Shown here piece after piece: positions 32,711 through 41,335 of a stretch of 64,000 bases of DNA. The notes under the pieces were generated by a model, which worked only from the letters and a program-made list of their open reading frames with translations, made no database searches and was not told the origin of the DNA. The DNA is from UBA4085 sp964556755 (GTDB taxonomy: Bacteria; Acidobacteriota; Aminicenantia; Aminicenantales; UBA4085): positions 14,878 through 78,877 of the forward strand of contig CAZKXI010000012.1 of NCBI GenBank assembly GCA_964556755.1, written 5' to 3'. The position numbers and the translations under genes are program-made. Position 1 is the stretch's first letter. Each line of letters begins with the position of its first letter.

Positions 32711-34678
32711 TCAGCTCCCGCGCTTCTCCCGCATATGGACGCGCAGAGTCATAAAAGCCGCGGGCGCCAGCCGCAGCCGCCAATGGGGCATCAGGCAGAA
32801 GCCCTGATGGATGATGTCGAAGCCCTTCTCCGACTGGGACAGGGTCTGCAGGGGGAACCGCCACAAGCGCTGGACGGGCTCGAAAGTGACGCGCAGCCGT
32901 CCGCCGGCCAGATCGGCGCCGGCCTCGTCGACTTCGAGCTCCTCAGGGATCTGGTAGAAGCTCCACTCCTGCCCGTAGAGCAGATCGGCCTCCCGGTCGT
33001 CCAGATTGGTGATCGTCGTCAGGACGTGGAAGCCGTCCTCGGCCGGGCGGATCTCCTTCTGGATGGAGAGGGGGATGCGCCGCTCTCCCGACCGGACCGT
33101 CCCCCGCCGGTTCAGGAACAGCCGGTCCTGAACGATGGACCAGGCATAGGGCTGAAGGAGGAAGTCCCCCCGCTCCTCGCAGGCCGATTGCCGGAAGGCG
33201 GCTTCGGATGCGTCGGGCGGGAGAAAGTGGTCGAGCCCCGACCAGCGGGGATGCCGGTCGTACCGGAGCCAATCCTCGGCTCCCGGGGGCAGCGATTTGG
33301 CCAGGTCGTGGATGCTGCGCCCCTCGCCGCCGGGCCCCTCATCGTCCCGGTGGTGATAGGTCTCGGGGCGACGGGCCAGGACGTCGCTGAGATTGCGGCC
33401 CTGAGGGAGGTAGTCGATCTCGGTCAAGGCGCCGCCCTTGGCCGGCTTGACGATGAGGCCGAAGCGGTCGTCCCGGCGCGAGACCGTGATGAGCCCGTCG
33501 CACTCCTCGTCCAGGGCCTGCCAGCCCGGCTTGGCCGGGACGAGGCTTTCGGCCCGCAGCAGGTGGTAATAGGCGGCTTCCCGGAGATGGGGCAGGTAGA
33601 GACCGCCGAAGACGCCGTGCCAATAGGGGTCGTTGCCCTGAGCCTGATACAGCTCCCGGCGGGCCGCCTCATCCCCCGAGGCCAGGACGCGGCGCGAGAC
33701 GGCCAGCATGCGCTTATGCAGATGGTCCGACTCCGGATACTTCCGGAAGAAGTCGCGGAAGAAGCCGCCCCGCAGGAACCGTCGCGAAGGCCCCGCCACC
33801 TCCTTCTTCAGAAGGGCGAAGGCCCGGGCCTCCTCCGGCTCGAGGACCCACTCCATCATCTCCTCATAGGATCCCGGCGGCAGGTAAACTCGGCCGCCCG
33901 AGGGGACGGCGGCGTCCAAGGCTTCCGAGAAGGTCCTGGTCTCGATGCCGGGGTCCTCCTCCAGGTAGGCCAAGAAGCGCTCCAGCCAGCCCTCGTCGTA
34001 GACCCAGGACTTGGTTCCCGGCCACATTCCGAACTTCTCGCCGTCATCGCCGAGGATGGCCAGTCCGCCCCGGCCGCGAATCTCCGTCAGGTAGGCGGCC
34101 GTCTCTTCGATCGGCCGGAAGGGGACCAGATAGCGGAGCCTCTTGTCGATCGGGAAGAGGCTCAGCGGCCGGCCCTCATCCTCCGTCACGTAGACGGCAT
34201 GGATGTCCCCCGCCCCGGCGGCGCGGAAGTGCTCCTCGTCGAGCAGGGTGTACTCGATCCCGGCGGCGGCCAAAGTCTTGGCCAGGTGGGGCTCCCAAAC
34301 CCGCTCCGTCAGCCAGATGCCGCGCGGCCGACGCCCGAAGCCGTCCTCGAGGAAATCGCTCATCATCCTCAGCTGGCCCTGGCGGTCCGCCTCGGGAATG
34401 ACGGCCAGGATGGGCTCGTAGAAGCCGCCCCCCAGGAGCTCGATCTGGCCGCGGCCGGCCAGCCCGCCGATCAAGTCGAAGGCCGCCCGCTGCGAGGATC
34501 TCATCGCCTCCCACAGGGGACCCGAGAAGTGGACGGTCAGCTTGATCCGGGGGTGCTTTTCCAGGAGGCGGAAGAAGGGCAGATAGCAGTCGCGGAAGGC
34601 CCGCTCGAAGACCGAGACGAAGTTGCCGACCGGCTGGTGGTTGTGGACGGCCAGGAGGAAGGTCAGCCGGTCGCTCAT
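32711..34678 (-). CDS. GH57 4-alpha-glucanotransferase
   Basis: A 655-residue GH57 enzyme resembling the Thermococcus litoralis 4-alpha-glucanotransferase in length and architecture. The N-terminal catalytic (beta/alpha)7 barrel starts FLLAVHNHQPVGNF; the nucleophile Glu lies in WLTERVWEPHL and the acid/base Asp in ILGDDGEKFGMWPG. A helical region and C-terminal beta-sandwich domains (DUF1925/DUF1926-like) follow. It transfers alpha-1,4-glucan segments between chains. The ATG overlaps the upstream GH57 stop by 4 bp. A pure amylase activity cannot be excluded. Confidence 0.88.
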   Translation of the reverse strand: MSDRLTFLLAVHNHQPVGNFVSVFERAFRDCYLPFFRLLEKHPRIKLTVHFSGPLWEAMRSSQRAAFDLIGGLAGRGQIELLGGGFYEPILAVIPEADRQGQLRMMSDFLEDGFGRRPRGIWLTERVWEPHLAKTLAAAGIEYTLLDEEHFRAAGAGDIHAVYVTEDEGRPLSLFPIDKRLRYLVPFRPIEETAAYLTEIRGRGGLAILGDDGEKFGMWPGTKSWVYDEGWLERFLAYLEEDPGIETRTFSEALDAAVPSGGRVYLPPGSYEEMMEWVLEPEEARAFALLKKEVAGPSRRFLRGGFFRDFFRKYPESDHLHKRMLAVSRRVLASGDEAARRELYQAQGNDPYWHGVFGGLYLPHLREAAYYHLLRAESLVPAKPGWQALDEECDGLITVSRRDDRFGLIVKPAKGGALTEIDYLPQGRNLSDVLARRPETYHHRDDEGPGGEGRSIHDLAKSLPPGAEDWLRYDRHPRWSGLDHFLPPDASEAAFRQSACEERGDFLLQPYAWSIVQDRLFLNRRGTVRSGERRIPLSIQKEIRPAEDGFHVLTTITNLDDREADLLYGQEWSFYQIPEELEVDEAGADLAGGRLRVTFEPVQRLWRFPLQTLSQSEKGFDIIHQGFCLMPHWRLRLAPAAFMTLRVHMREKRGS

Positions 34679-35994
34679 GGCCGCTCCCGTCCCGCCTGGC
34701 GATAGGCGTCTTCGAGATAGAGGCGGAAGAGCCGGCCGAAGGCCGGGTGCGGCTCCTCGCCGAACCACCAGAACCAATCCGACCCCTCGGCCACGTAGAT
34801 CGAGGGCACGGGGCCGCAGTCGCGGCGGGCGGCGGCCAAGGCCTCCCAGCCGGCGTTCTTGGCCGGCGAGCCGGACCACTGGCCGAAGTGGCCCAGCCAC
34901 GTTCCCGGCTGAAGGTCGAGGGGCCGGGCCGGGCCGGCGGCGGCCGCCGGTCCGAAGAAGGAGGGGCGAAGCGACGGCTCGGCCGCCAGGCCGTCATAGA
35001 GATGGCGGAGAAACGGCACGCCGTTGTCGCGGTAGGTCCCCCAGGGATTCTCCCCGTCCAAGGCCAGGGTCAGGATCGCGTCCTCCCCCGCCGAACGGGC
35101 TCGGTCGGCCAGTCGCCGGACCAGGTCCGCGGCGGCGTCCCGCGGCTCCCAGCGGGCATAGACGAATCCGATGAGGTCGGACAGCTCGCGGTCGCGGAAG
35201 AAGACGGTCATGTCGCCGCAGGCGTACGGCCGAGTCAGGGCGGACGGATCGGGCCCCCGGCCGAGGCTCTTCCACAGGACGCTCTCGTCCGTGACCGCGA
35301 AGCGGAAGCCGGCTTCGGAGGCCAGCTCCAGCGCTTCCCGGCTGACGGCTCCCTCCGAGGGCCACAGGCCGCGAGGGGCGCGCCCGAAGACCCGGGTGAA
35401 GAGGTCGGCGCCCCGCCGCAGATGATAGGAGGCGTCCAAAGGGTGGCGGAAATCCACTCCGGGCGGGCTCTGCTCGCCGGCCGAGCGGGCATCGCAGAGC
35501 ATGGGCAGGATGGGATGGTAGTAGGCCGATGCCGTCAGCTCGATGCGGCCGTCCTCCTCCAGCTTCCGGCAGGCCGGGAGGAGACGGCGACGGATGTCCG
35601 CCTGGAGCGAGAGGAGGGCCATGCGGTCGTCCGGGAGCGGATCGACCGGCGTGAAGATCTCCTTCAGGGCTCGGGCCGGCCACTGGCCCGGGTCGGTGCC
35701 GGGAGGCATGTGCAGGCGGGCCAGCTCCCGCTCCGCCTCGCTGCGGTCCGCCGGCGCCTTCTCCAGGGCCGCCTGCCAAGGGTCCACGGCCCGCCCTCGC
35801 TCGTAGTCGAGAATCTGCTCCAGCAGCGAAGGCACGAAGTTGAAGGTGCAGGGCCAGCCCCCCTCTTGGGCCAGCCGGACCATCTGCCAGTAGCTCCGGG
35901 TCGTATGGTAGTTGACCCACGGCAGGATGAATTCGCCGCCGCCGGGCGTCTTATAAATGGGCTGGTGGAAATGCCAAAGCAGCGCCAGTCGCAT
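34675..35994 (-). CDS. GH57 alpha-amylase/pullulanase-type glycoside hydrolase
   Basis: A 439-residue GH57 hydrolase. It starts with the family motif LLWHFHQPIY, has the catalytic Glu in GLWPSEGAVS and the catalytic Asp in LTLALDGENPWGTY. There is no signal peptide, so it acts on intracellular glucan. It is one base after the M28 peptidase gene and overlaps the second GH57 gene by 4 bp. With the glucanotransferase it would break down glycogen or maltodextrin. Exact bond specificity is unknown. Confidence 0.88.
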   Translation of the reverse strand: MRLALLWHFHQPIYKTPGGGEFILPWVNYHTTRSYWQMVRLAQEGGWPCTFNFVPSLLEQILDYERGRAVDPWQAALEKAPADRSEAERELARLHMPPGTDPGQWPARALKEIFTPVDPLPDDRMALLSLQADIRRRLLPACRKLEEDGRIELTASAYYHPILPMLCDARSAGEQSPPGVDFRHPLDASYHLRRGADLFTRVFGRAPRGLWPSEGAVSREALELASEAGFRFAVTDESVLWKSLGRGPDPSALTRPYACGDMTVFFRDRELSDLIGFVYARWEPRDAAADLVRRLADRARSAGEDAILTLALDGENPWGTYRDNGVPFLRHLYDGLAAEPSLRPSFFGPAAAAGPARPLDLQPGTWLGHFGQWSGSPAKNAGWEALAAARRDCGPVPSIYVAEGSDWFWWFGEEPHPAFGRLFRLYLEDAYRQAGRERP

Positions 35995-35995
35995 G

Positions 35996-37402
35996 TCAGA
36001 TCCCTTCTTGGGCCAGGACGTAGGCCATCACCGCCTGGAGGATGGCCCCGAGCTCGAGCTCGCGCGGGTGGACGGAGTCCAGCGTGTCGAGGGCCGAGTG
36101 GTGGACGTCGAAGTAGCGCTGGCTGTCGGGGATCAAGCCCAGGGTCACCGTCCCCCGCTCGGCCAGCGGGCCGACGTCCGATCCGCCGCCGCCCGGGCGG
36201 ACCCAGTGGACGCCGCAAGCCCGCAGCAGCGGCTCCCAGATCCGGAGCTTCTCGAAGCTGCTCGCGGTCCCCAATCCGAATCCGACGGGAAGGAAGCCGC
36301 CCCGGTCGGACTCCATGGCCGCCAGGATCGTCTCCTTGGCCCGGTCCGGCGACGCGGCGTAGGCCCGGCCCGCGGAAGCCCCGTACTCCTCGTCGGGGTA
36401 GAGGACGATCCGCAGGGATCGGCGCGGCTTCAGATCGAGCGCCTTGAGAAGGCGGATGGCCTCCACGGCTTGAGCGCAGCCGGCCCCATCGTCGTGAGCG
36501 CCGGGACCGAGGTCCCAGGCGTCCAGGTGGCCGGCCAGGATGATGACCTCTTGGGGCCGCTCCGCGCCGTCCCACTGGCCGATGACGATGGGAGCCTCGG
36601 CCGGAGGATCGTTGACGACGCTCCAGCGAAGGCGGACGCGTCGGCCCCGGCCGGACTTGAGCCGGAGGCTGAGGGCCTCGGCCGAGCGGGTCGAGAGGGC
36701 CGCGGCCGGGATGCGCGGCAGGGCCGGGTCGTAGGCCACCATGCCCCCGTGGGGAGCGTCGTCCAGGCGCAGGGTCAGCGACCGGACCAGGACGGCTGCC
36801 GCTCCGAGCCGGGCGGCCTCCGAGGCGCCGCGGGTCCGATAGACGCCCGCTTCGCCGTAGGCCGAGAAAGTCTCCATCTTGGTCCGGTCCATCGGATGGT
36901 TGAAGAAGATGACCGCGCCCCGGACCTTGTCCCCCAGGCCGGCCAGCTCCTCGAAGGACCCGGCTTCGAAGACGGGCGCCTCGAGGCCCGCGGCCGGAGT
37001 GGGGACGCTCAAGCCCAAGGCCGCCGCGTCGAGGGCCAGGGGGCCCTCCGGGCCCGTTCCCAGGAGCGTCGCTTCAGCCGGCCCGCTTCGGATCCAGCGC
37101 GAGACCACGGCCGGCTCGGTCCAAGTCCGCAGGCCGATTCCCCGCATCTCCTCCAGGCAGGCTTGGGCGGCCGCCGCGTAGCCCGGCGACCCGGGCAGCC
37201 GCTGCGGCGCCCGCGCCAGGAGCCGGGAGAGGATGGCGAAGGCCCCCTCCTCGGCCAGGCCGCGACTCCGGAGGGACTCGGCGATCGGGAGATAGGCGTC
37301 CGGCCGGGAATCCGGCCGCGGCGGAGCCGGGCGGGCCCCGCTCTCCCCCCCGGCCAGGAGGCAGACCGCGGCCAGGATCCGGATCAGCGGTGCAGGAAGC
37401 AA
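35996..37402 (-). CDS. M28-family zinc aminopeptidase with PA domain
   Basis: A 468-residue exported metallopeptidase. A signal peptide (PLIRILAAVCLLAGG) is followed by a protease-associated insert (residues about 130-250) and the M28 catalytic core. The two-zinc site is complete: His in LAGHLDAWD, Asp in GAHDDGAG, Glu-Glu in YPDEEYGASAG, Asp in ESDRGGF and His in DVHHSALD. It overlaps the upstream AICAR transformylase gene by 19 bp and precedes the GH57 genes by one base. A periplasmic peptidase within a purine/glucan operon is an odd pairing. Confidence 0.88.
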   Translation of the reverse strand: MLPAPLIRILAAVCLLAGGESGARPAPPRPDSRPDAYLPIAESLRSRGLAEEGAFAILSRLLARAPQRLPGSPGYAAAAQACLEEMRGIGLRTWTEPAVVSRWIRSGPAEATLLGTGPEGPLALDAAALGLSVPTPAAGLEAPVFEAGSFEELAGLGDKVRGAVIFFNHPMDRTKMETFSAYGEAGVYRTRGASEAARLGAAAVLVRSLTLRLDDAPHGGMVAYDPALPRIPAAALSTRSAEALSLRLKSGRGRRVRLRWSVVNDPPAEAPIVIGQWDGAERPQEVIILAGHLDAWDLGPGAHDDGAGCAQAVEAIRLLKALDLKPRRSLRIVLYPDEEYGASAGRAYAASPDRAKETILAAMESDRGGFLPVGFGLGTASSFEKLRIWEPLLRACGVHWVRPGGGGSDVGPLAERGTVTLGLIPDSQRYFDVHHSALDTLDSVHPRELELGAILQAVMAYVLAQEGI

Positions 37403-38469
37403 CGCTCGCAGTCCGTTTCCCCCGGCTTGCGCGTCACGATCATGGCCAGCCCCAGCTCGTCGGCCTTGGCGATGACCTCGGCGTCCTTGACGGATCCCAG
37501 CGGGTAGATGAGGGCGGTGATGCCGCTTCTCCCGGCCAGCTCGACGACGTCCGGGAAAGGCATGTAGGCGTCCGAGGCCAGGACGCAGCCGAGCGGGCCA
37601 TAGCCGCGCTGCGAGAGCCGCACGGCGCTTTCGGCCGAGTCGATCCGGCTGCGCTGGCCGGAGCCGATGCCGTGAATCTTGTCGGCGGTCCCGATGATCA
37701 CCGCGTTGGAGCGGGTGAAGGCGGCCACGTTCCAGCCGAGGATGGCGGCTTGGATCTCCTGGTCGGTGGGGCGTCGACGGGAGACGACGTCGACGGCGTC
37801 GGCCGAGACGATGCGCGACTCGAAGCGCTTCTGGACGAGGAGCCCGCCCGCGACCCTCTTGAACTCGAGGCCGTTGTCGACGGCCGGCTCGGTCAGGGGA
37901 GCGCCCATGCGGACGACCCGGAGAGGCTTGCGCCCGGCCAGGATCTCCAGGACTCCGGGGGCGAAGGCCGGCGCGTAGACCACTTCGATGTTGCGGGGGC
38001 TCTCGATGAGGAGGCGGGCCAGCGGCTCGTCGACCTCGAAATTGAAGACGTCGACGGACCCGAAGCTCGACAGCGGGTCCACGCCCCAGGCCTTCTCGAA
38101 GGCCTCCAGGGGGGTCTCCCCCAGGGCGACGCCGCTGGGCATCTCGTGCTTGATCAGGACGGCGATCTTCTTGTCCGGGAAGATGGACGTCAGCTTGGCC
38201 GCCAGGCGCTGGCCGAGGTCCATGTCCCCGACATTGATATAGCCGAGGCCCTTGGAGCCTTCCTGAAGCACGGACATGGTCGCCATGTTGGGGCCGCTGG
38301 CCTTCTCCTCGATATAGAAGGCGGCCGGGGTGCCCGGGTTTTCGCCGTAGCGCATGGGCAGCCGCTTGAGGAAGCTCTGCTCGCCGAAGGACAGGATCTC
38401 GGGGAAGTCCTCCTGGACCTTGGTGAAGTACTGCTTGCGCGAGGCCTTGTCGTCCTGCGGTTGGCTCAT
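37384..38469 (-). CDS. stand-alone AICAR transformylase (PurH C-terminal type)
   Basis: A 361-residue protein matching only the AICAR formyltransferase domain of PurH, which converts AICAR to FAICAR with 10-formyl-tetrahydrofolate. Visible motifs are PMRYGENPG, LGYINVGDMD, the catalytic Lys-His of IKHEMPSGVA, DPLSSFGSVDVFN, GSGQRSRIDSA and ASDAYMPFPDVVEL. The N-terminal IMP-cyclohydrolase domain of bifunctional PurH is absent; that step is supplied by the gene immediately upstream, one base away. Some authors call such single-domain enzymes PurV. The C-terminus (DCERCFLHR) departs from the usual TGxRHFxH ending. Confidence 0.88.
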   Translation of the reverse strand: MSQPQDDKASRKQYFTKVQEDFPEILSFGEQSFLKRLPMRYGENPGTPAAFYIEEKASGPNMATMSVLQEGSKGLGYINVGDMDLGQRLAAKLTSIFPDKKIAVLIKHEMPSGVALGETPLEAFEKAWGVDPLSSFGSVDVFNFEVDEPLARLLIESPRNIEVVYAPAFAPGVLEILAGRKPLRVVRMGAPLTEPAVDNGLEFKRVAGGLLVQKRFESRIVSADAVDVVSRRRPTDQEIQAAILGWNVAAFTRSNAVIIGTADKIHGIGSGQRSRIDSAESAVRLSQRGYGPLGCVLASDAYMPFPDVVELAGRSGITALIYPLGSVKDAEVIAKADELGLAMIVTRKPGETDCERCFLHR

Positions 38470-38470
38470 G

Positions 38471-39199
38471 TCAGGTCCTTTCGCTCCGGTTGATGACGGC
38501 CATGCGTCGCTCGGTCAGGGCGTCCCGCCGGGCATACACGCAGACCAAAGCGACCCGAAAGTCCGGAAGACCCGGCCGGGGGGCCAGGGCCGCATAGGCG
38601 GCCTCAGCCGTCTCCTCGGGGGTCGTTCCGTCCAGGCCGAGGTCCAGAGGCTCGCCGGAGAAGGCTTCCAGGGGCTCGCGGTTGTCTCCGGCGTAGGTCG
38701 CCAGCATCGCTCCCCGGCCCGGCCGATCGGCGAGATCGAAGAAGGCCCGCGCCGGGTGGCCGTCGGGGCCGCGCTTGATGATGCTCAAGGCCGCCCGCCC
38801 CGAGGGGAGGATGCAGCCGGTGATGCGGGGCGTGTAGATCGGCGCATCCGGCTCGTAGGTCCAGGGCCCCAGTCCGGCGTCCAGACCGGCCACCGCGCTG
38901 GAGGCCGCCTCGGTGTCGATGTCCACCGTCTGACGGCCGTTGCTGGCGGCGATGCCGCGGCCGAAGATGATGGCGGGATAGACGAGGAGCTCGGGATGGC
39001 CTTTCTTGAGGACTTCGGGATCCGTGGGCTTGGTCCAGACCGCGTTGCCCTCCGGCTCCAGCTTGCGGGCTTGGCTGGACGGCGAGCGGCCCGTGATGGC
39101 GTAGATCAGGACGTGATGGGTCCCGGCCGCGTCGCCGCCGATGACGAGCAGGCGTCCGGGATAGATCATGCGGGCCATGGGTTCCCAAGGGGCGTTCAT
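38471..39199 (-). CDS. purO: PurO-like (archaeal-type) IMP cyclohydrolase
   Basis: A 242-residue protein that resembles archaeal PurO, which closes FAICAR to IMP with an Ntn-hydrolase-like fold unrelated to the PurH cyclohydrolase domain. It starts with the typical YPGRLLVIGGDAAG segment and AITGRSPSSQARKL; DIDTEAASS and TPRITGCI follow. The ATG at 39199 was chosen because AGGAG lies 5 nt upstream. It is the first gene of the six-gene run. The pairing with the AICAR transformylase strongly supports the assignment, although the family is best known from archaea. Confidence 0.8.
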   Translation of the reverse strand: MNAPWEPMARMIYPGRLLVIGGDAAGTHHVLIYAITGRSPSSQARKLEPEGNAVWTKPTDPEVLKKGHPELLVYPAIIFGRGIAASNGRQTVDIDTEAASSAVAGLDAGLGPWTYEPDAPIYTPRITGCILPSGRAALSIIKRGPDGHPARAFFDLADRPGRGAMLATYAGDNREPLEAFSGEPLDLGLDGTTPEETAEAAYAALAPRPGLPDFRVALVCVYARRDALTERRMAVINRSERT

Positions 39200-39228
39200 G
39201 TCGGCTCCTGGATCGGAATCGGACCCCT

Positions 39229-39257
39229 TCAATACCATACGGGAGGTTTGATGTCAA
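39229..39257 (-). promoter_or_regulatory. promoter of the purO operon
   Basis: On the minus strand perfect TTGACA (39252-39257), 17-bp spacer, TATTGA (39229-39234). Its -35 box overlaps the -35 box of the divergent LOG-gene promoter by two bases, so the two may compete for RNA polymerase. Confidence 0.5.
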
Positions 39258-39276
39258 AGCCGCTTTGGGCTATGAT
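39248..39276 (+). promoter_or_regulatory. promoter of the LOG gene
   Basis: TTGATG (39248-39253), 17-bp spacer, TATGAT (39271-39276). The leader of about 14 nt contains GAGGAT before the ATG at 39297. Confidence 0.55.
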
Positions 39277-39296
39277 TCCGGCTCCGCGAGGATCCC

Positions 39297-40067
39297 ATGA
39301 AGCGACCGGAGCCGTCGGGCAAAGCCTACCAAAACCAGGAATTTCTCGCCTCTCCCGAAGCCCGCCCCCTGCGCATCCTGAGCGAGTATGTCGAGCCGAC
39401 GTCCCGGCTCGACAGCTGGAAAGTCAACTCGACGATCCTCTTCCTCGGCTCGGCCCGCATCGATCCCGAGGACGGCCGCGCCCCCCTCGCCCGCTACTAC
39501 CGCGAGGCCGAGGAGCTGGCCTTCCGGCTGGCCCGCTGGGCCATCCCCCTGCGCCCCAAGGGCAAGAACTTCGTCATCTGCACCGGGGCCGGGCCCGGCA
39601 TCATGGAGGCGGCCAACCGCGGCGCCGTCCGGGCCGGGGGCAAGACCATCGGCATGAACATCTCCCTGCCGCACGAGCAGGTCCCCAACTCGTATGTCTC
39701 ACCCGAGCTGGCGTTCGCCTTCCACTACTTCTTCATGCGCAAGTTCTTTCTGGTCTCGCGGGCCAAGGCCGTCATCGCCTTTCCCGGCGGCTACGGAACG
39801 CTGGACGAGCTCTTCGAGACCCTGACCCTCATCCAGACCGGCAAGATCGATCGCCGGAGCGTGGTCGTCGTCCTCTACGGGGAGGACTACTGGTCCAAAG
39901 TGCTGAACTTCAAGGCGCTCGTCCGGGCCGGGACCATCGGGCCGGAGGACGTCGGCCTCTTCTCCGTCTTCTCGGATCCGGGGCGGGCCTTCGCCTTCCT
40001 CAAGCGGCGCTTGACCAAGATGTGCGGCTGCGAAGATGGGGACTGCGGCTGCAACGGATTCCGCTGA
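39297..40067 (+). CDS. LOG family nucleotide-binding protein
   Basis: A 256-residue Rossmann-fold protein with both LOG (Lonely Guy) signatures: GAGPGIMEAANRGA for the nucleotide 5'-monophosphate pocket and PGGYGTLDELFE. LOG proteins release the base from nucleoside monophosphates, and in bacteria often act as AMP or IMP nucleosidases. A Cys-rich tail, CGCEDGDCGC, is unusual and could bind a metal. It is divergent from purO with overlapping promoters, which fits a purine-linked role. Confidence 0.88.
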   Translation: MKRPEPSGKAYQNQEFLASPEARPLRILSEYVEPTSRLDSWKVNSTILFLGSARIDPEDGRAPLARYYREAEELAFRLARWAIPLRPKGKNFVICTGAGPGIMEAANRGAVRAGGKTIGMNISLPHEQVPNSYVSPELAFAFHYFFMRKFFLVSRAKAVIAFPGGYGTLDELFETLTLIQTGKIDRRSVVVVLYGEDYWSKVLNFKALVRAGTIGPEDVGLFSVFSDPGRAFAFLKRRLTKMCGCEDGDCGCNGFR

Positions 40068-40091
40068 ACCCCCCGGGGCTTGGAGCCTTCC

Positions 40092-40493
40092 TCAGACGCT
40101 CCGGGCCGAGCCGCCCCGCCCCCGGCGCCGAAGGAGGGCCGCGAGACCGACCGCGGCCAGGACGCCGATGACGTCGGCCGCGGCGTCCGCGATGTCGGCG
40201 CTTCTCAGGGGAACGAAGATCTGATGGATCTCGTCCAGTCCGGCGCCCACCGCCCCGGCCAGAATGGCGGCCCGGGTCGCGGCTCTCGGCCGTCCGATCA
40301 GAAGGCGGCCGAAGCCCCAGAGAAGCAGGGCTCCAAAGCCGGCGAAGGTCAGGGCATGGATGAGCTTGTCGGAAAAGCGGAAGGAGACGACCGAAGGAAG
40401 CCGGCTCTGGGCGGAGAGGAGGAAGATGCCGGCGTAGTAGGCCGCCGCCGGAGCCAAGGCGAACCACCGCTTGGAAAGAGACGGGCGCCTCAT
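40092..40493 (-). CDS. VanZ-like membrane protein
   Basis: A 133-residue protein with four likely membrane spans and the VanZ pattern: DKLIHALTFAGFGALLLWGF and DEIHQIFVPLRSADIADAAADVIG. VanZ in Enterococcus gives low-level teicoplanin resistance, but most family members have no known role. The start at 40493 begins MRRPSLSKRW; it has no ribosome-binding site, while TATGAT ends 7 nt upstream. It is convergent with the LOG gene (24 bp). Confidence 0.8.
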   Translation of the reverse strand: MRRPSLSKRWFALAPAAAYYAGIFLLSAQSRLPSVVSFRFSDKLIHALTFAGFGALLLWGFGRLLIGRPRAATRAAILAGAVGAGLDEIHQIFVPLRSADIADAAADVIGVLAAVGLAALLRRRGRGGSARSV

Positions 40494-40500
40494 GCCGGGC

Positions 40501-40506
40501 ATCATA
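40501..40506 (-). promoter_or_regulatory. -10 box close to the vanZ-like start
   Basis: TATGAT on the minus strand at 40501-40506, only 7 nt before the ATG at 40493. No good -35 box is visible. Its spacing matches the other leaderless candidates in the window. Confidence 0.4.
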
Positions 40507-40660
40507 CCCCAAAGCGGGGCTTCGGCCCAGGCCCCGGTCCCGTCCGACAGGCGATCCTCCCTCACCCCTCGGGGGGAGCCGGGGCGGCCTCATATCAACG
40601 CCGGAATCCCCCGCAGCGGGCATGGCCCCGCGAAGGCGGCGCTGTCAGAATGGATCCGCC

Positions 40661-41335
40661 ATGATCGGAAGCCCGATTCGACAAGCCGGGGCCCGCCTCG
40701 GCTCCTGCCTGATGCTGGCCTTCCTGGCGGCCCTCGGCGGGGCCTGCGCCCGGGCGGCTTCGCCTTCCCTCGCGCCGGCGCCCGACGGCGTCTTCGAGAC
40801 CGGAGTCGCCTCCTGGTACGGCCCGGGATTCCAGGGGCGTCCGACATCGAGCCGGGAGATCTACGACATGGAGGCCATGACCGCGGCCCATCGCAGCCTG
40901 CCCTTCCAAACCCGGGTCCTGGTCACCAACCTGGAGAACGGCTTATCGGCCCGGGTCCGGATCAACGACCGCGGGCCGTTCGTCGACGACCGCATCATCG
41001 ATCTCTCCCTGGCCGCGGCTCGCCGGCTCGACATCGTCGGCCCGGGCACGGCCCGGGTGAGCCTGAGAATCCTGGACAGCCCCGGGGCGCGGGGACCTTC
41101 GAGCTTCGCCGTCCAGGCCGGGGCCTATCTGATCCAGGACAACGCCGAAGCTTGCGCCGAGAGGCTGAGGAGCGCCTATCCCGGCCTCGAGATTCTCGGC
41201 CGCGACGGCCCGGGCCGGGCCCTCTACCGCGTCCGCATCCCGGCCCGCGGGCGATCGGAAGCCGAGCGCATCGCGGCCGATCTGGAGGCCCGGGGACTCG
41301 CGGCCCTGGTCCTGGAGATCCCGCCTAGGCCTTGA
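40661..41335 (+). CDS. RlpA-like septal ring lytic transglycosylase, lipoprotein
   Basis: A 224-residue lipoprotein. Lipobox LGGAC at about residues 26-30 ends the signal peptide. A double-psi beta-barrel (GVASWYGPGFQGRPTSS, RVRINDRGPFVDDRIIDLS) carries the RlpA transglycosylase active site; a C-terminal SPOR domain (SFAVQAGAYLIQDNAEA) targets stripped glycan at the division septum. The start at 40661 avoids a basic untypical extension. Its 3' end overlaps the convergent glycosylasparaginase gene by 11 bp. Confidence 0.9.
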   Translation: MIGSPIRQAGARLGSCLMLAFLAALGGACARAASPSLAPAPDGVFETGVASWYGPGFQGRPTSSREIYDMEAMTAAHRSLPFQTRVLVTNLENGLSARVRINDRGPFVDDRIIDLSLAAARRLDIVGPGTARVSLRILDSPGARGPSSFAVQAGAYLIQDNAEACAERLRSAYPGLEILGRDGPGRALYRVRIPARGRSEAERIAADLEARGLAALVLEIPPRP

